From UBA6168 sp964573725 (GTDB taxonomy: Bacteria; Bacteroidota; Bacteroidia; Chitinophagales; Saprospiraceae), in the NCBI GenBank assembly GCA_964573725.1, contig CAZNLJ010000021.1:1-64000 (forward strand): a stretch of 64,000 nt of DNA. The letters are read 5' to 3'. Shown piece by piece: positions 7,550 to 15,838 of this stretch. The position numbers and the translations under genes are program-made. The notes beneath the pieces are model-generated. The model was not told where the DNA came from. It searched no databases and saw only the letters and a program-made list of their open reading frames with translations. Each line of letters begins with the position of its first letter. Within the stretch, counting starts at the first letter, position 1.

Positions 7550-8714
7550 TTACTTCGCTATGGTACTCCCCACCTTGGCAGGGTGCCTGCTGGCCTTGCT
7601 ATGTGCGACCTTACCCATACCGGCATTCGGAAGCCATCCCGACGATGCCCGGCCTGCTTACCCGGCGGCACAGGAATTCACCAAATCCATCCAACGGGAG
7701 TTCCCCATCCGGCCGGACGGGACGGTCAGCCTCCACAACCGGCACGGGAAGACGGACATACGGACCTGGTCCAAACCGGTGGTCCGCATCGAGGTCACCA
7801 TCCGGGTGGAAGCCCGCTCCGCCACCGACGCAGAGGATGTTTTTGACCGGATCGACATCGAATTCTCCGATAACCCCGCATCGGTCCGTGCCGAAACCGT
7901 CATCCAAAGCAGTTACACCTGGTTCTCCTGGGGCGGAAACAACGACAAGTACCAGATCGACTACCTGGTCCATCTGCCCGCCACCGTCGATCTCGAACTG
8001 GGACACCAGTACGGGGATGTGTTTGCGGAGCCTTTGCAAAGGAATGCGGATGTATCGGTTAAATACGGCAACATCCGGCTGGAAGGGGTCGGACAGGAGC
8101 TCCGCCTGCAGCTGAGTTACGGCAGCGGCACCGTCGTCAGCGCCGGCTACGTGTATGCGGACCTCGCCTACGGCAAGCTGTACCTGAACCAGGTGGATCG
8201 GACCAACCTCCTCACCCGGTACTCGAAGATATTCATCGACCGGGCCATGGAAGTCCGCCTCGACTCCCGGTACGACCAATTTGAGATCGGTCCCATCGAA
8301 ACCCTGGATTGCAATGCCCGGTACGGCAACCTGGAGCTGGAATCCGTCGCCACCGTCCGCTGCAAAGCCAACTACACGGATATGGTCCTGAAGAAACTGA
8401 CGGCATCGGGAGATTTCGACATGGAATACGGGGGGCTGCGCATCCTGCGGCTGGCCGACCGCTTTTCCGAGTTGCTCCTGGACGGCCGGTATACCGACTT
8501 CCGGGTGGCGGTCGATGCCGATGCCGCTTATGCCTTGACCGCCGCCTGCAACTTTGCGGACCTCCGGTATCCTTCCGACCTGCACCTTACCCTGGACCAA
8601 AGAAGGAACACCTCGAGGGAGGTGAAAGGATATAGCAGGAACCAACATGCCGGGAGCCGGATAAAGGCGACCGTATCCTATGGGGGGCTGCGGCTGACCG
8701 TTGCCGACCGGTAG
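7533..8714 (+). CDS. Exported beta-solenoid-like protein (DUF4097 type)
   Basis: Secreted protein of 393 aa. A signal peptide (about 1-33) is followed by a repeating beta-rich pattern such as LELGHQYGDV, VSVKYGNIRLEG, LQLSYGSGTV, ADLAYGKLYL and CNARYGNLELE. This repeat of YG(N/K/D) turns is typical of the adhesin-like DUF4097 solenoid in Bacteroidota. The start overlaps the anti-sigma-like gene by 17 nt, so it belongs to the sigma operon. It may be the envelope sensor or an output of that regulon; which one cannot be told from sequence. Confidence 0.7.
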   Translation: MKSPFDYFAMVLPTLAGCLLALLCATLPIPAFGSHPDDARPAYPAAQEFTKSIQREFPIRPDGTVSLHNRHGKTDIRTWSKPVVRIEVTIRVEARSATDAEDVFDRIDIEFSDNPASVRAETVIQSSYTWFSWGGNNDKYQIDYLVHLPATVDLELGHQYGDVFAEPLQRNADVSVKYGNIRLEGVGQELRLQLSYGSGTVVSAGYVYADLAYGKLYLNQVDRTNLLTRYSKIFIDRAMEVRLDSRYDQFEIGPIETLDCNARYGNLELESVATVRCKANYTDMVLKKLTASGDFDMEYGGLRILRLADRFSELLLDGRYTDFRVAVDADAAYALTAACNFADLRYPSDLHLTLDQRRNTSREVKGYSRNQHAGSRIKATVSYGGLRLTVADR

Positions 8715-8882
8715 GGTGCGCATCCGTATCGACGGACCGCTTAATTGTCCGAACGAACGAACAATTTCCCACGCTGTCACCTTATGCACTTGGGGAGGAC
8801 GGGGCCTTGGACGGATCCCGAGCTGGATTCCGGACTTCCCGCTCAGACAAAATACCACAGCGCCATGCCCCCTGATCAGGAA

Positions 8883-9854
8883 ATGTTCGACCACGAAAAG
8901 CCGGCCGCTCCAAATCGCAAGCTATTGCCCTGGATCTGGTTTCCGGCCCTCTTGCTGGTGGCCGTCGCGGTGTGGTATGCCTACAAGAGTTCCCACACGA
9001 CCCGTATCCTGGCGCAAAAGGTTGCGGAGCTGGAAGAATCCGAACAGCTTCGGATGGATTTGCAACGGGAATACAACGAGGCCCTGGCGGAACTCGAGAG
9101 CCTCCGCTCGGAGTACTCGGAGGCCAACCTGCTGATCGACCAATACAAGACGGAACTTGAACAACAGCGCAACCAGATCTCCAACCTCCTGCGGAACAAG
9201 CGTAAACTGGAGGAGGCAAGGGAGGAAATCAAGCAACTCAAATCGAACATTACCGGTTATCTGACGGAAATCGAACAACTGCGACAGGAACAGGAGGCCC
9301 TCGCCGCCGCCAACGCCGCCCTGCAGTCCGATAACGACAGCCTGCAGGCCGCCTTGCAGGAAAAGACGGCGGAGAACCAGGCACTCAGTGACAACCGCCA
9401 GCTGCTGTTGGAAGAAAAGGAGGAACTCACCAAGGCCGTCGCCATCGGATCCGTCATCCAGGTGAAGGACATTGCGGTGACCGGGCTCCAAATGAAGAAA
9501 AGCGGCAAGGCTGCGGAAAAAAGCAGCGCCCGGCGGGTCAATCAACTGAAGGTATGCTTTACCACCCTCCCCAATGAAGTGGTCAAGGCCGGGACGGAAC
9601 AATTCTTTATCCGCATCGTCAACCCCCGGGGAGAAACCCTGGCGATCGAAGACCTGGGCACCAGCACGCTCGTCAACCGAAAGACGGGGGAAAAAGTCCT
9701 TTACACCCAAGTCAAGGAATACGATTACGCCAACAAGGAGGCCCGGCTCTGCTTTGTCTGGGCGCCCTCCCTGGCATTCCAACCGGGTACCTACGACGTG
9801 GAAATCTACAACAAAGGCTATCTCGCCGGCACCGGCGCTTTCGAACTCAAGTGA
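8883..9854 (+). CDS. Membrane-anchored coiled-coil protein, unknown function
   Basis: Protein of 323 aa from the ATG at 8883, which has AGGAA just upstream; an ATG at 8865 is also possible. One membrane segment (about 13-30, LLPWIWFPALLLVAVAVWYAY) is followed by a long coiled coil (about 38-195) rich in Glu, Gln and Leu. A compact beta-rich C-terminal domain (about 200-323, from VIQVKDIAVTGL to GTYDVEIYNKGYLAGTGAFELK) looks like an immunoglobulin-like fold. The topology is N-in with the coil and C-domain in the periplasm. It follows the sigma operon on the same strand but is separated by 168 nt. Its role is not known; an envelope-spanning scaffold is one possibility. Confidence 0.75.
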   Translation: MFDHEKPAAPNRKLLPWIWFPALLLVAVAVWYAYKSSHTTRILAQKVAELEESEQLRMDLQREYNEALAELESLRSEYSEANLLIDQYKTELEQQRNQISNLLRNKRKLEEAREEIKQLKSNITGYLTEIEQLRQEQEALAAANAALQSDNDSLQAALQEKTAENQALSDNRQLLLEEKEELTKAVAIGSVIQVKDIAVTGLQMKKSGKAAEKSSARRVNQLKVCFTTLPNEVVKAGTEQFFIRIVNPRGETLAIEDLGTSTLVNRKTGEKVLYTQVKEYDYANKEARLCFVWAPSLAFQPGTYDVEIYNKGYLAGTGAFELK

Positions 9855-9875
9855 CGGCCGGCAAGCCGGAGCTCA

Positions 9876-9896
9876 CCCGCTGGTCAGGCCAGCGGG
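9876..9896. terminator. Hairpin between convergent genes
   Basis: CCCGCTGG (9876-9883) and CCAGCGGG (9889-9896) form an 8-bp stem with a 5-nt loop that contains the stop codon of the minus-strand hydrolase gene. It may act in both directions, but no T run follows. Confidence 0.35.
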
Positions 9897-10825
9897 CGGA
9901 CCAGGAAAAATCCGTCACTGCCTTGCGGCTGGTACAGCGGCATGAGCACCAGGCCGTCGAAGGGCGCCTTTACCGGGCCGTTCCGATCCGAGGCCAGCCA
10001 TTCCCCTTTTCCCACCGGCTGGAAATTGCGGTATCCGGGTCGCATGACGAACGCATCCTCGGGCGCTATCCGATGGGAATAGGCCAACTCCGCCACCTGG
10101 GGGAGGTGGTGCGCGTAGCGCTGCAGGAGTTCGTCGTGCCGTGTTTCCACATCCTCGGGCCGCACACTGCCGATGGAACGCATGCAGTTGATGACGGCGG
10201 AGATGGTGCGGTTGACGGAAAGCGGGTCGTCGTGCTGACCGGCTTCAAAGGCGGCGCTGGCCATGGGCCGACCGAATCTCCGGCTGCTGAAAAAATGCAG
10301 CGTCGTACCACTTAGCCCGCGCAACATACCGGTGATGACCGGTACATGGAGCCCCTTCGCGATACGGAGGCTCTCCGGGTCATCCGTGGCGACGGCAAAG
10401 ATGCCCCCCGATGCGGATGTGGTGTGCAAATCCAGCAGCACCACCGGCGCCTCCGGCATCGCGGCCATTTCCGCTTCTATGTCCGACAGCAAGGCGAGCA
10501 GTTCCGCATCCTCCGGCTCCAGGGGGGTATGGGCCGGCCAAGCCCGCAATGCCTCCACGTGCACGGGGTCCCACTGCCGGTTCAGGTCTTTTCCGATATA
10601 CCGGACACCGTGCCGGCAAGCGGACAAGTTGCCGACCAGGCCGACCAAGCGGCCTCGGTAGCGGAAATCCGGTCGGATCGCCTGCTCCCGCTCCAACAGT
10701 TCGAAAACCGTCTCCAGGGCACGGATACCGGCGTGTTCGTTTCCGTGCATGCCTGCCGTACAGATGAACAAGGGCCCCGACCTGTCCCCTCCGTAACTTC
10801 CGATGATTCTTCCCTTGCCATTCAT
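9884..10825 (-). CDS. Succinylglutamate desuccinylase/aspartoacylase-family zinc hydrolase
   Basis: Zinc carboxypeptidase-fold enzyme of 313 aa. The metal-binding motif GMHGNEHAG (about residues 25-33; His and Glu ligands) and the later LLDLHTTS segment (His ligand, about 150) mark the AstE/AspA family. The intervening NLSACRHGVRYIGKDLNR matches the substrate-binding Asn-Arg pair of this family. The reaction is amide hydrolysis of an N-acyl amino acid or related compound; the true substrate cannot be given. The arginine succinyltransferase genes that accompany AstE in proteobacteria are absent here, so an AST-pathway role is unlikely. It lies 74 nt downstream of the isoaspartyl peptidase gene on the same strand. 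Confidence 0.85.
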   Translation of the reverse strand: MNGKGRIIGSYGGDRSGPLFICTAGMHGNEHAGIRALETVFELLEREQAIRPDFRYRGRLVGLVGNLSACRHGVRYIGKDLNRQWDPVHVEALRAWPAHTPLEPEDAELLALLSDIEAEMAAMPEAPVVLLDLHTTSASGGIFAVATDDPESLRIAKGLHVPVITGMLRGLSGTTLHFFSSRRFGRPMASAAFEAGQHDDPLSVNRTISAVINCMRSIGSVRPEDVETRHDELLQRYAHHLPQVAELAYSHRIAPEDAFVMRPGYRNFQPVGKGEWLASDRNGPVKAPFDGLVLMPLYQPQGSDGFFLVRPLA

Positions 10826-10899
10826 ATGCTGTGTGTGTGCTTTTCAATCGATCGGTTCCCGGTTACCGCCCGCAGGCCACCGGACCGCGCAGTAGATAT

Positions 10900-11811
10900 T
10901 CAGGCATTTTGCGAAATCCGGGCGATGAACTCCCCTTGGCCGGAAACATAAGCGAATGCCATCCGCGGCGTATTGTGAGCAACCCCGTACCGCCCGGCTC
11001 GGTCGATGGCGATGATACCGCCCAATCCGTTCACTTTCCGGGCCAGTTCCGCGATGGCGAAGGAGGCGGCGGCGGCGGCATCCGATACATCCATGCGGTC
11101 ACAGGCGGTCTTGGTCAACAGCACCTTCATGATCGATTCCCCCCAACCTGTCGCGGAGGCGGCTCCGCAGGTGTTGTCCGCATAGGCTCCGGCACCCGGC
11201 AGCGGACAATCCCCTACCCGCCCCTGCAACTTGCGGGCGGTACCGCCCGTCGAGGTTGCGGCGGCGAGATTGCCGAACCGGTCCATCGCCACGGCACCCA
11301 CCGTGTCCATCGGCATCGCCTCGAACGGATGCCGCGAACGATAGGCTGGATCCTGGCGAAGCTGCTCGAAATACGCACGCTCCCGCTCCGTGAGCAAGTC
11401 CGCCGCCGGTACCAGCGGAAAACCTTCCCGTACGGCGAAGGCCTGTGCCCCCTTGCCCACGAGGAGACAATGCTCGGTGGATTCCATGACCCGCCTGGCC
11501 ACCTGCACGGGATGCAGGATTTGCTGAAGCGCCGCCACCGCACCCAGGCCCAGGGTACGGCCGTCCATGATCATGGCATCGAGCTCCACCTCCCCGCACT
11601 CGTTCAGGAACGCCCCCCTGCCCGCATCGAAGGTGGGGTCTTCCTCCAGGACGGATACCGCCGCCTCCACCGCATCCAGGGCGGAAACTCCGGAAAGCAG
11701 CTGCGGGAAGACGGCCGACAAGGCCTTTTCCACGCCCCGGATATGGTCCGGGACATATTCCGACGGGATGTTCCAGGCGCCGCCGTGTACGATCAATCTC
11801 GGTTGTATCAT
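10900..11811 (-). CDS. Isoaspartyl peptidase / L-asparaginase (plant type, Ntn hydrolase)
   Basis: Ntn-hydrolase of 303 aa that cleaves isoaspartyl dipeptides and L-asparagine. The precursor cuts itself before the catalytic threonine in PMDTVGAVAMD (Thr170) to give alpha and beta subunits. Other family marks are LIVHGGAW at the N-terminus, DAGRGA(F)LN near 62-70 and the GTG-like loop STGGTARKLQGRVGDCP. I chose the start at 11811, directly before the conserved beta-strand; a long in-frame extension upstream is unlike a protein. No signal peptide is evident, so it is probably cytoplasmic. It probably shares a transcript with the downstream zinc hydrolase, and both act on acyl or isopeptide amides. 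Confidence 0.92.
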   Translation of the reverse strand: MIQPRLIVHGGAWNIPSEYVPDHIRGVEKALSAVFPQLLSGVSALDAVEAAVSVLEEDPTFDAGRGAFLNECGEVELDAMIMDGRTLGLGAVAALQQILHPVQVARRVMESTEHCLLVGKGAQAFAVREGFPLVPAADLLTERERAYFEQLRQDPAYRSRHPFEAMPMDTVGAVAMDRFGNLAAATSTGGTARKLQGRVGDCPLPGAGAYADNTCGAASATGWGESIMKVLLTKTACDRMDVSDAAAAASFAIAELARKVNGLGGIIAIDRAGRYGVAHNTPRMAFAYVSGQGEFIARISQNA

Positions 11812-12230
11812 GCGGATGGTTGCTGGTAGGCATCGAAAGGGCCGAAGGCAGGACGGGATGTACATCCTCGGGACTACAGCCCCATAACTGATACATAACA
11901 GCGGAGGAGGGGCGAAGGTTGCCGGGACGGCCGCATCCGGAATATTCACCGGATTCCTTACCGGCGGCCCGTGTCCCGGAGGGGCCGGAACAGGTGGCCG
12001 GGCCGGCACGCGGGCCGCACCGATATCATTCCGACGGGAAACGGGTCGGCCGGAACGAAAGGCAGGAGGAATGGTCGACAATTGGAACCGGTGTCTTTGC
12101 GAAACAAAGGAGGCTGTCCCGAACAATGCCGGGACAGCCTCCGTTCCGCCGTACCGTCGGCGGATTATTATCCGGATGAACGATCGGGGAAGGTCCGGCG
12201 TCGCCAGGCCTTCCGCAGACATGGTGCCAA
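11812..12230. other. Intergenic region with a strong terminator
   Basis: Gap of 419 nt between two minus-strand genes. It carries the terminator at 12109-12142 and otherwise shows no coding or RNA feature that I recognise. A promoter for the isoaspartyl peptidase gene should be here but no consensus was found. Confidence 0.5.
12109..12142 (-). terminator. Intrinsic terminator of the coiled-coil protein gene
   Basis: A perfect 13-bp stem, GGAGGCTGTCCCG (12109-12121) with CGGGACAGCCTCC (12130-12142), has an 8-nt loop. On the minus strand it is followed by TTTGTTTC. It lies 89 nt beyond the stop codon of the gene at 12231-13844. Confidence 0.75.
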
Positions 12231-13844
12231 TCAGTCCTCCGTTTTGTCTGTCGAGGACGGGTCGGCATCCGGTGCCGGCGCATCTGCGGACGCTTCCTCC
12301 CCGGCGGGTGCTGCGGACGCCTCGGTATCCGGTGCCGTTTCCGTCGGCGCGGGCGAATCCTCCGGCTGGTCGGCAGCAGGTTCCTCCGGGTCGGTGGGCA
12401 TCTCCGCCTCCGGCTGTCCGGACGGCTCATCCGGGGCGGCTTCCTGCCGGGTTTCGGCGGCGGGAGGTGCTTCCGTCGTCACCTGTTCCATGACGGAGAG
12501 GGCTTTTTCCCGGAATTCCTCCATTTTTTCCTCCACCTTTTCACCGACGACATTGGCGACCGCCTTGACCGTATCCACCATATCCGCGAGGGAATCCCCG
12601 AGGGTGGCGTCCAGGGCATCGAGCAAGGACTCCTTGGCGGCGGCGGAATCTTGAGCGGTACCTGTATCCGCGTCCGTTTCGGGCGCGGGTTCCGCGGCGG
12701 CATGATCGGCCGTATCCCTGGCTTCCGCCGCGGCCTTGATATCATCGGCGATTTTCTCCTTGGCGGCATCCCGGGCGGCGCGGCGGTTCTCTTTCTCCTG
12801 CATGGAAGCCAAGCGCTTTTCCAGCTCCACCTTTGTCGAGTTCATCTCGTTCAGTTTCTCCTCCTTCGAACGGATTCGCTCCTGGATCATGATGATCTTG
12901 GCCTGGCGGATTTGGGCCTCCAGTTGTCCGGCGGAAACACTGATCTTGTGTTCCTGGAAGTGAAGGTCGTCCCGGTCACGCCGGATGGAGCTATCCATTT
13001 TTTCAATGGCGGAAATCAAGCCTTCGTAGCGGCTCTTCAGGCGTTGCAGGGCGGAATCGGATTCGGAACCGGAGCGGCCGCCGCCGCCGAATTTTTTTTC
13101 CTTCACATACTTGAAGGTGGCGTCGAGCTTTTCCCAGACCTTATTGCGGTGGTCTCGGGTCATCTTCGCATCCCGATATTGCTGCTGCAGTTTTTTCAGT
13201 TCGTCGAAAAGCGCATTGGCGCGGGTTCCGCCGTCGACCTTTTTCTCCACGGCTTCCAGCAGCTGCATGAATTGTTCGTAAGTATCCTTGGACAGGCGCT
13301 CGAACTCGTGGTCCAGTTTGGTGCGCAGTTCCTTCATCGATCCGAAGAGCGCATTGGCCTGGTCACGCAGTTTGTTGGCATGGTCTCGCAGGAGATTCTT
13401 TTCCTTCACCTGGTCCTGGACCTTGTCCCAGAATTCCTTCAGTTCGTTCCAGACCTGTTGGTCGAACTTTCCGAGGGTATCGATTTTCGCTTTCAGTTCC
13501 TCCAGCCGGCTTTCGTAGGCTTGGTGGAGTTTGCCGGACAAGACGATGAACTGCCATTCCGTTTGTGCGCGGCTGAGGACATCCTCGCGTTCCACGCGAT
13601 AACCTTCCGGAAGCATGCTTTCCGTCAGGGAGAGTTCCTTTTCGAATTTATCCGAGGGTTCGGGGAGTTCCATACCGTTGCCGTCCCGCCATTCCCTGAT
13701 CATCTGCTGGTAGAAATCCTCTGTCGCCGTAGCTTCCGGGAAAACCAACCCCTCGACCCGGCTGGTCTCCGGTTGGAGGGCAATGGCGACCAATACTTTT
13801 TCATCCTGGGCATTGCTGCCCCAAAGCACGATTTTCGACTTCAT
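12231..13844 (-). CDS. Large coiled-coil protein with acidic Ala/Pro/Glu tail
   Basis: Soluble protein of 537 aa with no signal peptide or membrane segment. Residues 1-90 look globular (KIVLWGSNAQDEKVLVAIAL at the N-terminus). Residues about 95-375 are almost continuous coiled coil with repeated W-x-x-(L/V) helical units such as QVWNELKEFWDKVQDQ and NKVWEKLDATFKYVKE, reminiscent of DUF349-type helical repeats. A GGGGRSGSES hinge lies near 275. Residues about 375-537 are a disordered acidic tail rich in Ala, Pro, Glu and Asp. Function is not known. It has its own strong terminator and probably its own promoter. Confidence 0.75.
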   Translation of the reverse strand: MKSKIVLWGSNAQDEKVLVAIALQPETSRVEGLVFPEATATEDFYQQMIREWRDGNGMELPEPSDKFEKELSLTESMLPEGYRVEREDVLSRAQTEWQFIVLSGKLHQAYESRLEELKAKIDTLGKFDQQVWNELKEFWDKVQDQVKEKNLLRDHANKLRDQANALFGSMKELRTKLDHEFERLSKDTYEQFMQLLEAVEKKVDGGTRANALFDELKKLQQQYRDAKMTRDHRNKVWEKLDATFKYVKEKKFGGGGRSGSESDSALQRLKSRYEGLISAIEKMDSSIRRDRDDLHFQEHKISVSAGQLEAQIRQAKIIMIQERIRSKEEKLNEMNSTKVELEKRLASMQEKENRRAARDAAKEKIADDIKAAAEARDTADHAAAEPAPETDADTGTAQDSAAAKESLLDALDATLGDSLADMVDTVKAVANVVGEKVEEKMEEFREKALSVMEQVTTEAPPAAETRQEAAPDEPSGQPEAEMPTDPEEPAADQPEDSPAPTETAPDTEASAAPAGEEASADAPAPDADPSSTDKTED

Positions 13845-14291
13845 GATGCGATTTGTGTTTGAAATTCGATTAAGGTCATTGGCCGGAAGTCGGGGCTCCC
13901 GTCCGTGCCGTCCGGTGGGAAGCCACCTTCGGAGGGGGCGTCCCGAAACTGCGGGGGAAGCACACAGGGGAACCGGGAACCAACCGGGCCGGTATTGAAC
14001 AACGGTACCTGACTTTCGGATACCGGGTGCGGGCCCCGGCCGAAAGCACTTGTAATCCAGTGACGTTCCGACGCGATTGCCGCCGGGGGAACGGTCCTGC
14101 CCGGCGGTCGTCGGCGACCGGCCTGCCCGCCGATCCCGGAGGATGCCGGCCGGAGGGACTTATCGGGCAAGGACGGTATCGGATGAAGGAGACCTCCCCC
14201 GGGGGGGCGGCCTGGACAAGGCATCCGGTATCATGTACGGAAACCGGAGAAATAAGTTCTCCGCCCGACGTGGAATCGAAAGAAATAAACG
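13845..14291. other. Intergenic region, nothing recognised
   Basis: Gap of 447 nt between the starts of the coiled-coil gene and the end of purQ (both minus). It should hold the coiled-coil gene's promoter, but no TAnnTTTG match with proper spacing was found. No RNA gene or repeat was seen. Confidence 0.4.
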
Positions 14292-14993
14292 TCAGCCCGC
14301 AGTCAGGGCGGCCGCCTGCAAAAGCGCGTCGAAGAGAACCCGTCCGTCGGTATTGCCCAAGGCCGATTCCGCCGCCCTTTCCGGATGGGGCATCATCCCG
14401 AAGACGTTCCTGCCTTCGTTACAGATACCGGCGATGTGGTTCAGCGAACCGTTCGGGTTGGCCTCCGGCGAGAATTCCCCGTCCGGCGTGCAATATCGGA
14501 AAAGGACCTGGTCGTTCGCTTCGAGCCGTTGCAGGGTTTCCTCGTTTGCATAGTAGCGGCCCTCCGCATGGGCGATGGGGATGCGCAGCGGCTTGGCGGG
14601 ATCCGCCAGGGAGGTGATGGCGCTCCGGGTGGTCACCGGCCGGATGTGGACATTCCGGCAGATGAAGCGTTGCTGTTCATTGCGCAACAGCACGCCGGGC
14701 AGGAGTCCGGCTTCGCAAAGAATCTGGAAGCCGTTGCAAATGCCCCAGACCAGCCCGCCGTCGGCGGCGAAGCGGCCGACGGCCTCCATGATGGGCGACA
14801 GCCGGGCGATGGCTCCCGCCCGCAGGTAATCACCGTAGGAAAAACCACCCGGCAGCAGGATGCCGTCCAGCGCCGGCAGGTGGTGGTCCTTGTGCCATAA
14901 GGCCACCACCTCCTGCCCGTACACATCGCCGAGGACATGAAGCATGTCGTGGTCGCAATTGGATCCGGGAAAAATGACAACACCAAATTTCAT
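14292..14993 (-). CDS. purQ: Phosphoribosylformylglycinamidine synthase, glutaminase subunit
   Basis: Class I glutamine amidotransferase of 233 aa that supplies ammonia to PurL for the fourth step of purine synthesis. It begins MKFGVVIFPGSNCDHD, diagnostic for PurQ. The nucleophile is the Cys in GICNGFQIL (about 89) and the His/Glu pair is in MMPHPER (about 209-211). The start at 14993 gives the family's usual length. A free PurQ implies the small-PurL plus PurS system rather than the single large PurL; neither partner is in the window. A promoter-like pair lies at 15136-15164. Confidence 0.95.
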   Translation of the reverse strand: MKFGVVIFPGSNCDHDMLHVLGDVYGQEVVALWHKDHHLPALDGILLPGGFSYGDYLRAGAIARLSPIMEAVGRFAADGGLVWGICNGFQILCEAGLLPGVLLRNEQQRFICRNVHIRPVTTRSAITSLADPAKPLRIPIAHAEGRYYANEETLQRLEANDQVLFRYCTPDGEFSPEANPNGSLNHIAGICNEGRNVFGMMPHPERAAESALGNTDGRVLFDALLQAAALTAG

Positions 14994-15339
14994 AGTATGA
15001 TCAGGAATAGGAAGTGATGGATGACATGGGACGCCCGCAAGATGGACATGGCGGGGGAAACCCGGCTGCCGCAGGGCTGGATCCCCGAAAGACCGGATGG
15101 CGTTTTCCATCCGGACGACTGACCGGCGATCGTTGCAAAGATGCTAAATTGGCACGAAAAACAAGTGGTTCGATGGCAGGAACCATAAAATGAGTCCGGC
15201 GGCCGCACCGGGCCGGCATCCATCGGGGCGGGAAATCCGGTCCGACCTTTTCATTTTAAGGAAGGCGTTCGCATCTTTGTGCAGCCGGCAGGCAGTCCTC
15301 TTCCCGATCCGGCCGGCCGAACGCACCAAAAAAACGATA
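14994..15339. promoter_or_regulatory. Divergent region purQ / moaC
   Basis: Gap of 346 nt. Both strands carry CATCTTTG, one base off the -7 consensus: at 15136-15143 facing purQ and at 15272-15279 facing moaC. Only the purQ side has a TTG at a near-consensus distance. No other feature was seen. Confidence 0.45.
15136..15164 (-). promoter_or_regulatory. Probable promoter for purQ
   Basis: On the minus strand TTG, 18 nt, then CATCTTTG (one mismatch to TAnnTTTG). The leader would be about 135 nt. Confidence 0.45.
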
Positions 15340-15816
15340 ATGGAACCAGGATTCACACATCTGGACAGCGACGGCAACCCTTCCATGGTCGACGTAGGCG
15401 GGAAGCCGGTCACGAAAAGAACGGCGGAAGCCCAGGCCCTGGTCGAACTTCCGGAGGCCGTCCTGGAACAACTCCGGGTCGAAGGCATGCAAACGCGGAA
15501 AGGGTCCATCCTACAGACGGCCATCCTGGCGGGAATCATGGGTGCCAAGCGGACGGGAACGCTCATCCCGCTGTGCCATCCGCTGGGATTGGACGATTGC
15601 CAGGTGACGGTGGTCCCCAGCGGGGAAGGCGAACTGACCGTCCGTTGCCGGGCCAGCACAACCGGAAGGACCGGCGTGGAGATGGAAGCCCTGACCGGCG
15701 CCAGCGTCGCCGCGCTGACCATCTATGACATGTGCAAGGCCTTGTCCCACGACATTGTCATCCGGGATATCCGGCTTCTCGAAAAAACCGGCGGGAAACG
15801 CGATTTCAAAAGGTGA
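15340..15816 (+). CDS. moaC: Cyclic pyranopterin monophosphate synthase
   Basis: Molybdenum cofactor enzyme of 158 aa that converts the cyclic GTP intermediate made by MoaA into cPMP. Family marks are MVDVGGKPVTKRTAEA near the N-terminus, the conserved CHPLGLDDCQV segment and VEMEALTGASVAALTIYDMCKA, followed by the C-terminal GGKR. The start at 15340 gives the expected MoaC beginning (THLD..G...MVDV). The next gene, a MobA-type protein, starts 22 nt downstream, so they form a molybdenum cofactor operon. Confidence 0.95.
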   Translation: MEPGFTHLDSDGNPSMVDVGGKPVTKRTAEAQALVELPEAVLEQLRVEGMQTRKGSILQTAILAGIMGAKRTGTLIPLCHPLGLDDCQVTVVPSGEGELTVRCRASTTGRTGVEMEALTGASVAALTIYDMCKALSHDIVIRDIRLLEKTGGKRDFKR

Positions 15817-15838
15817 GTCCCCCGTAAGTCCTCTGCTC

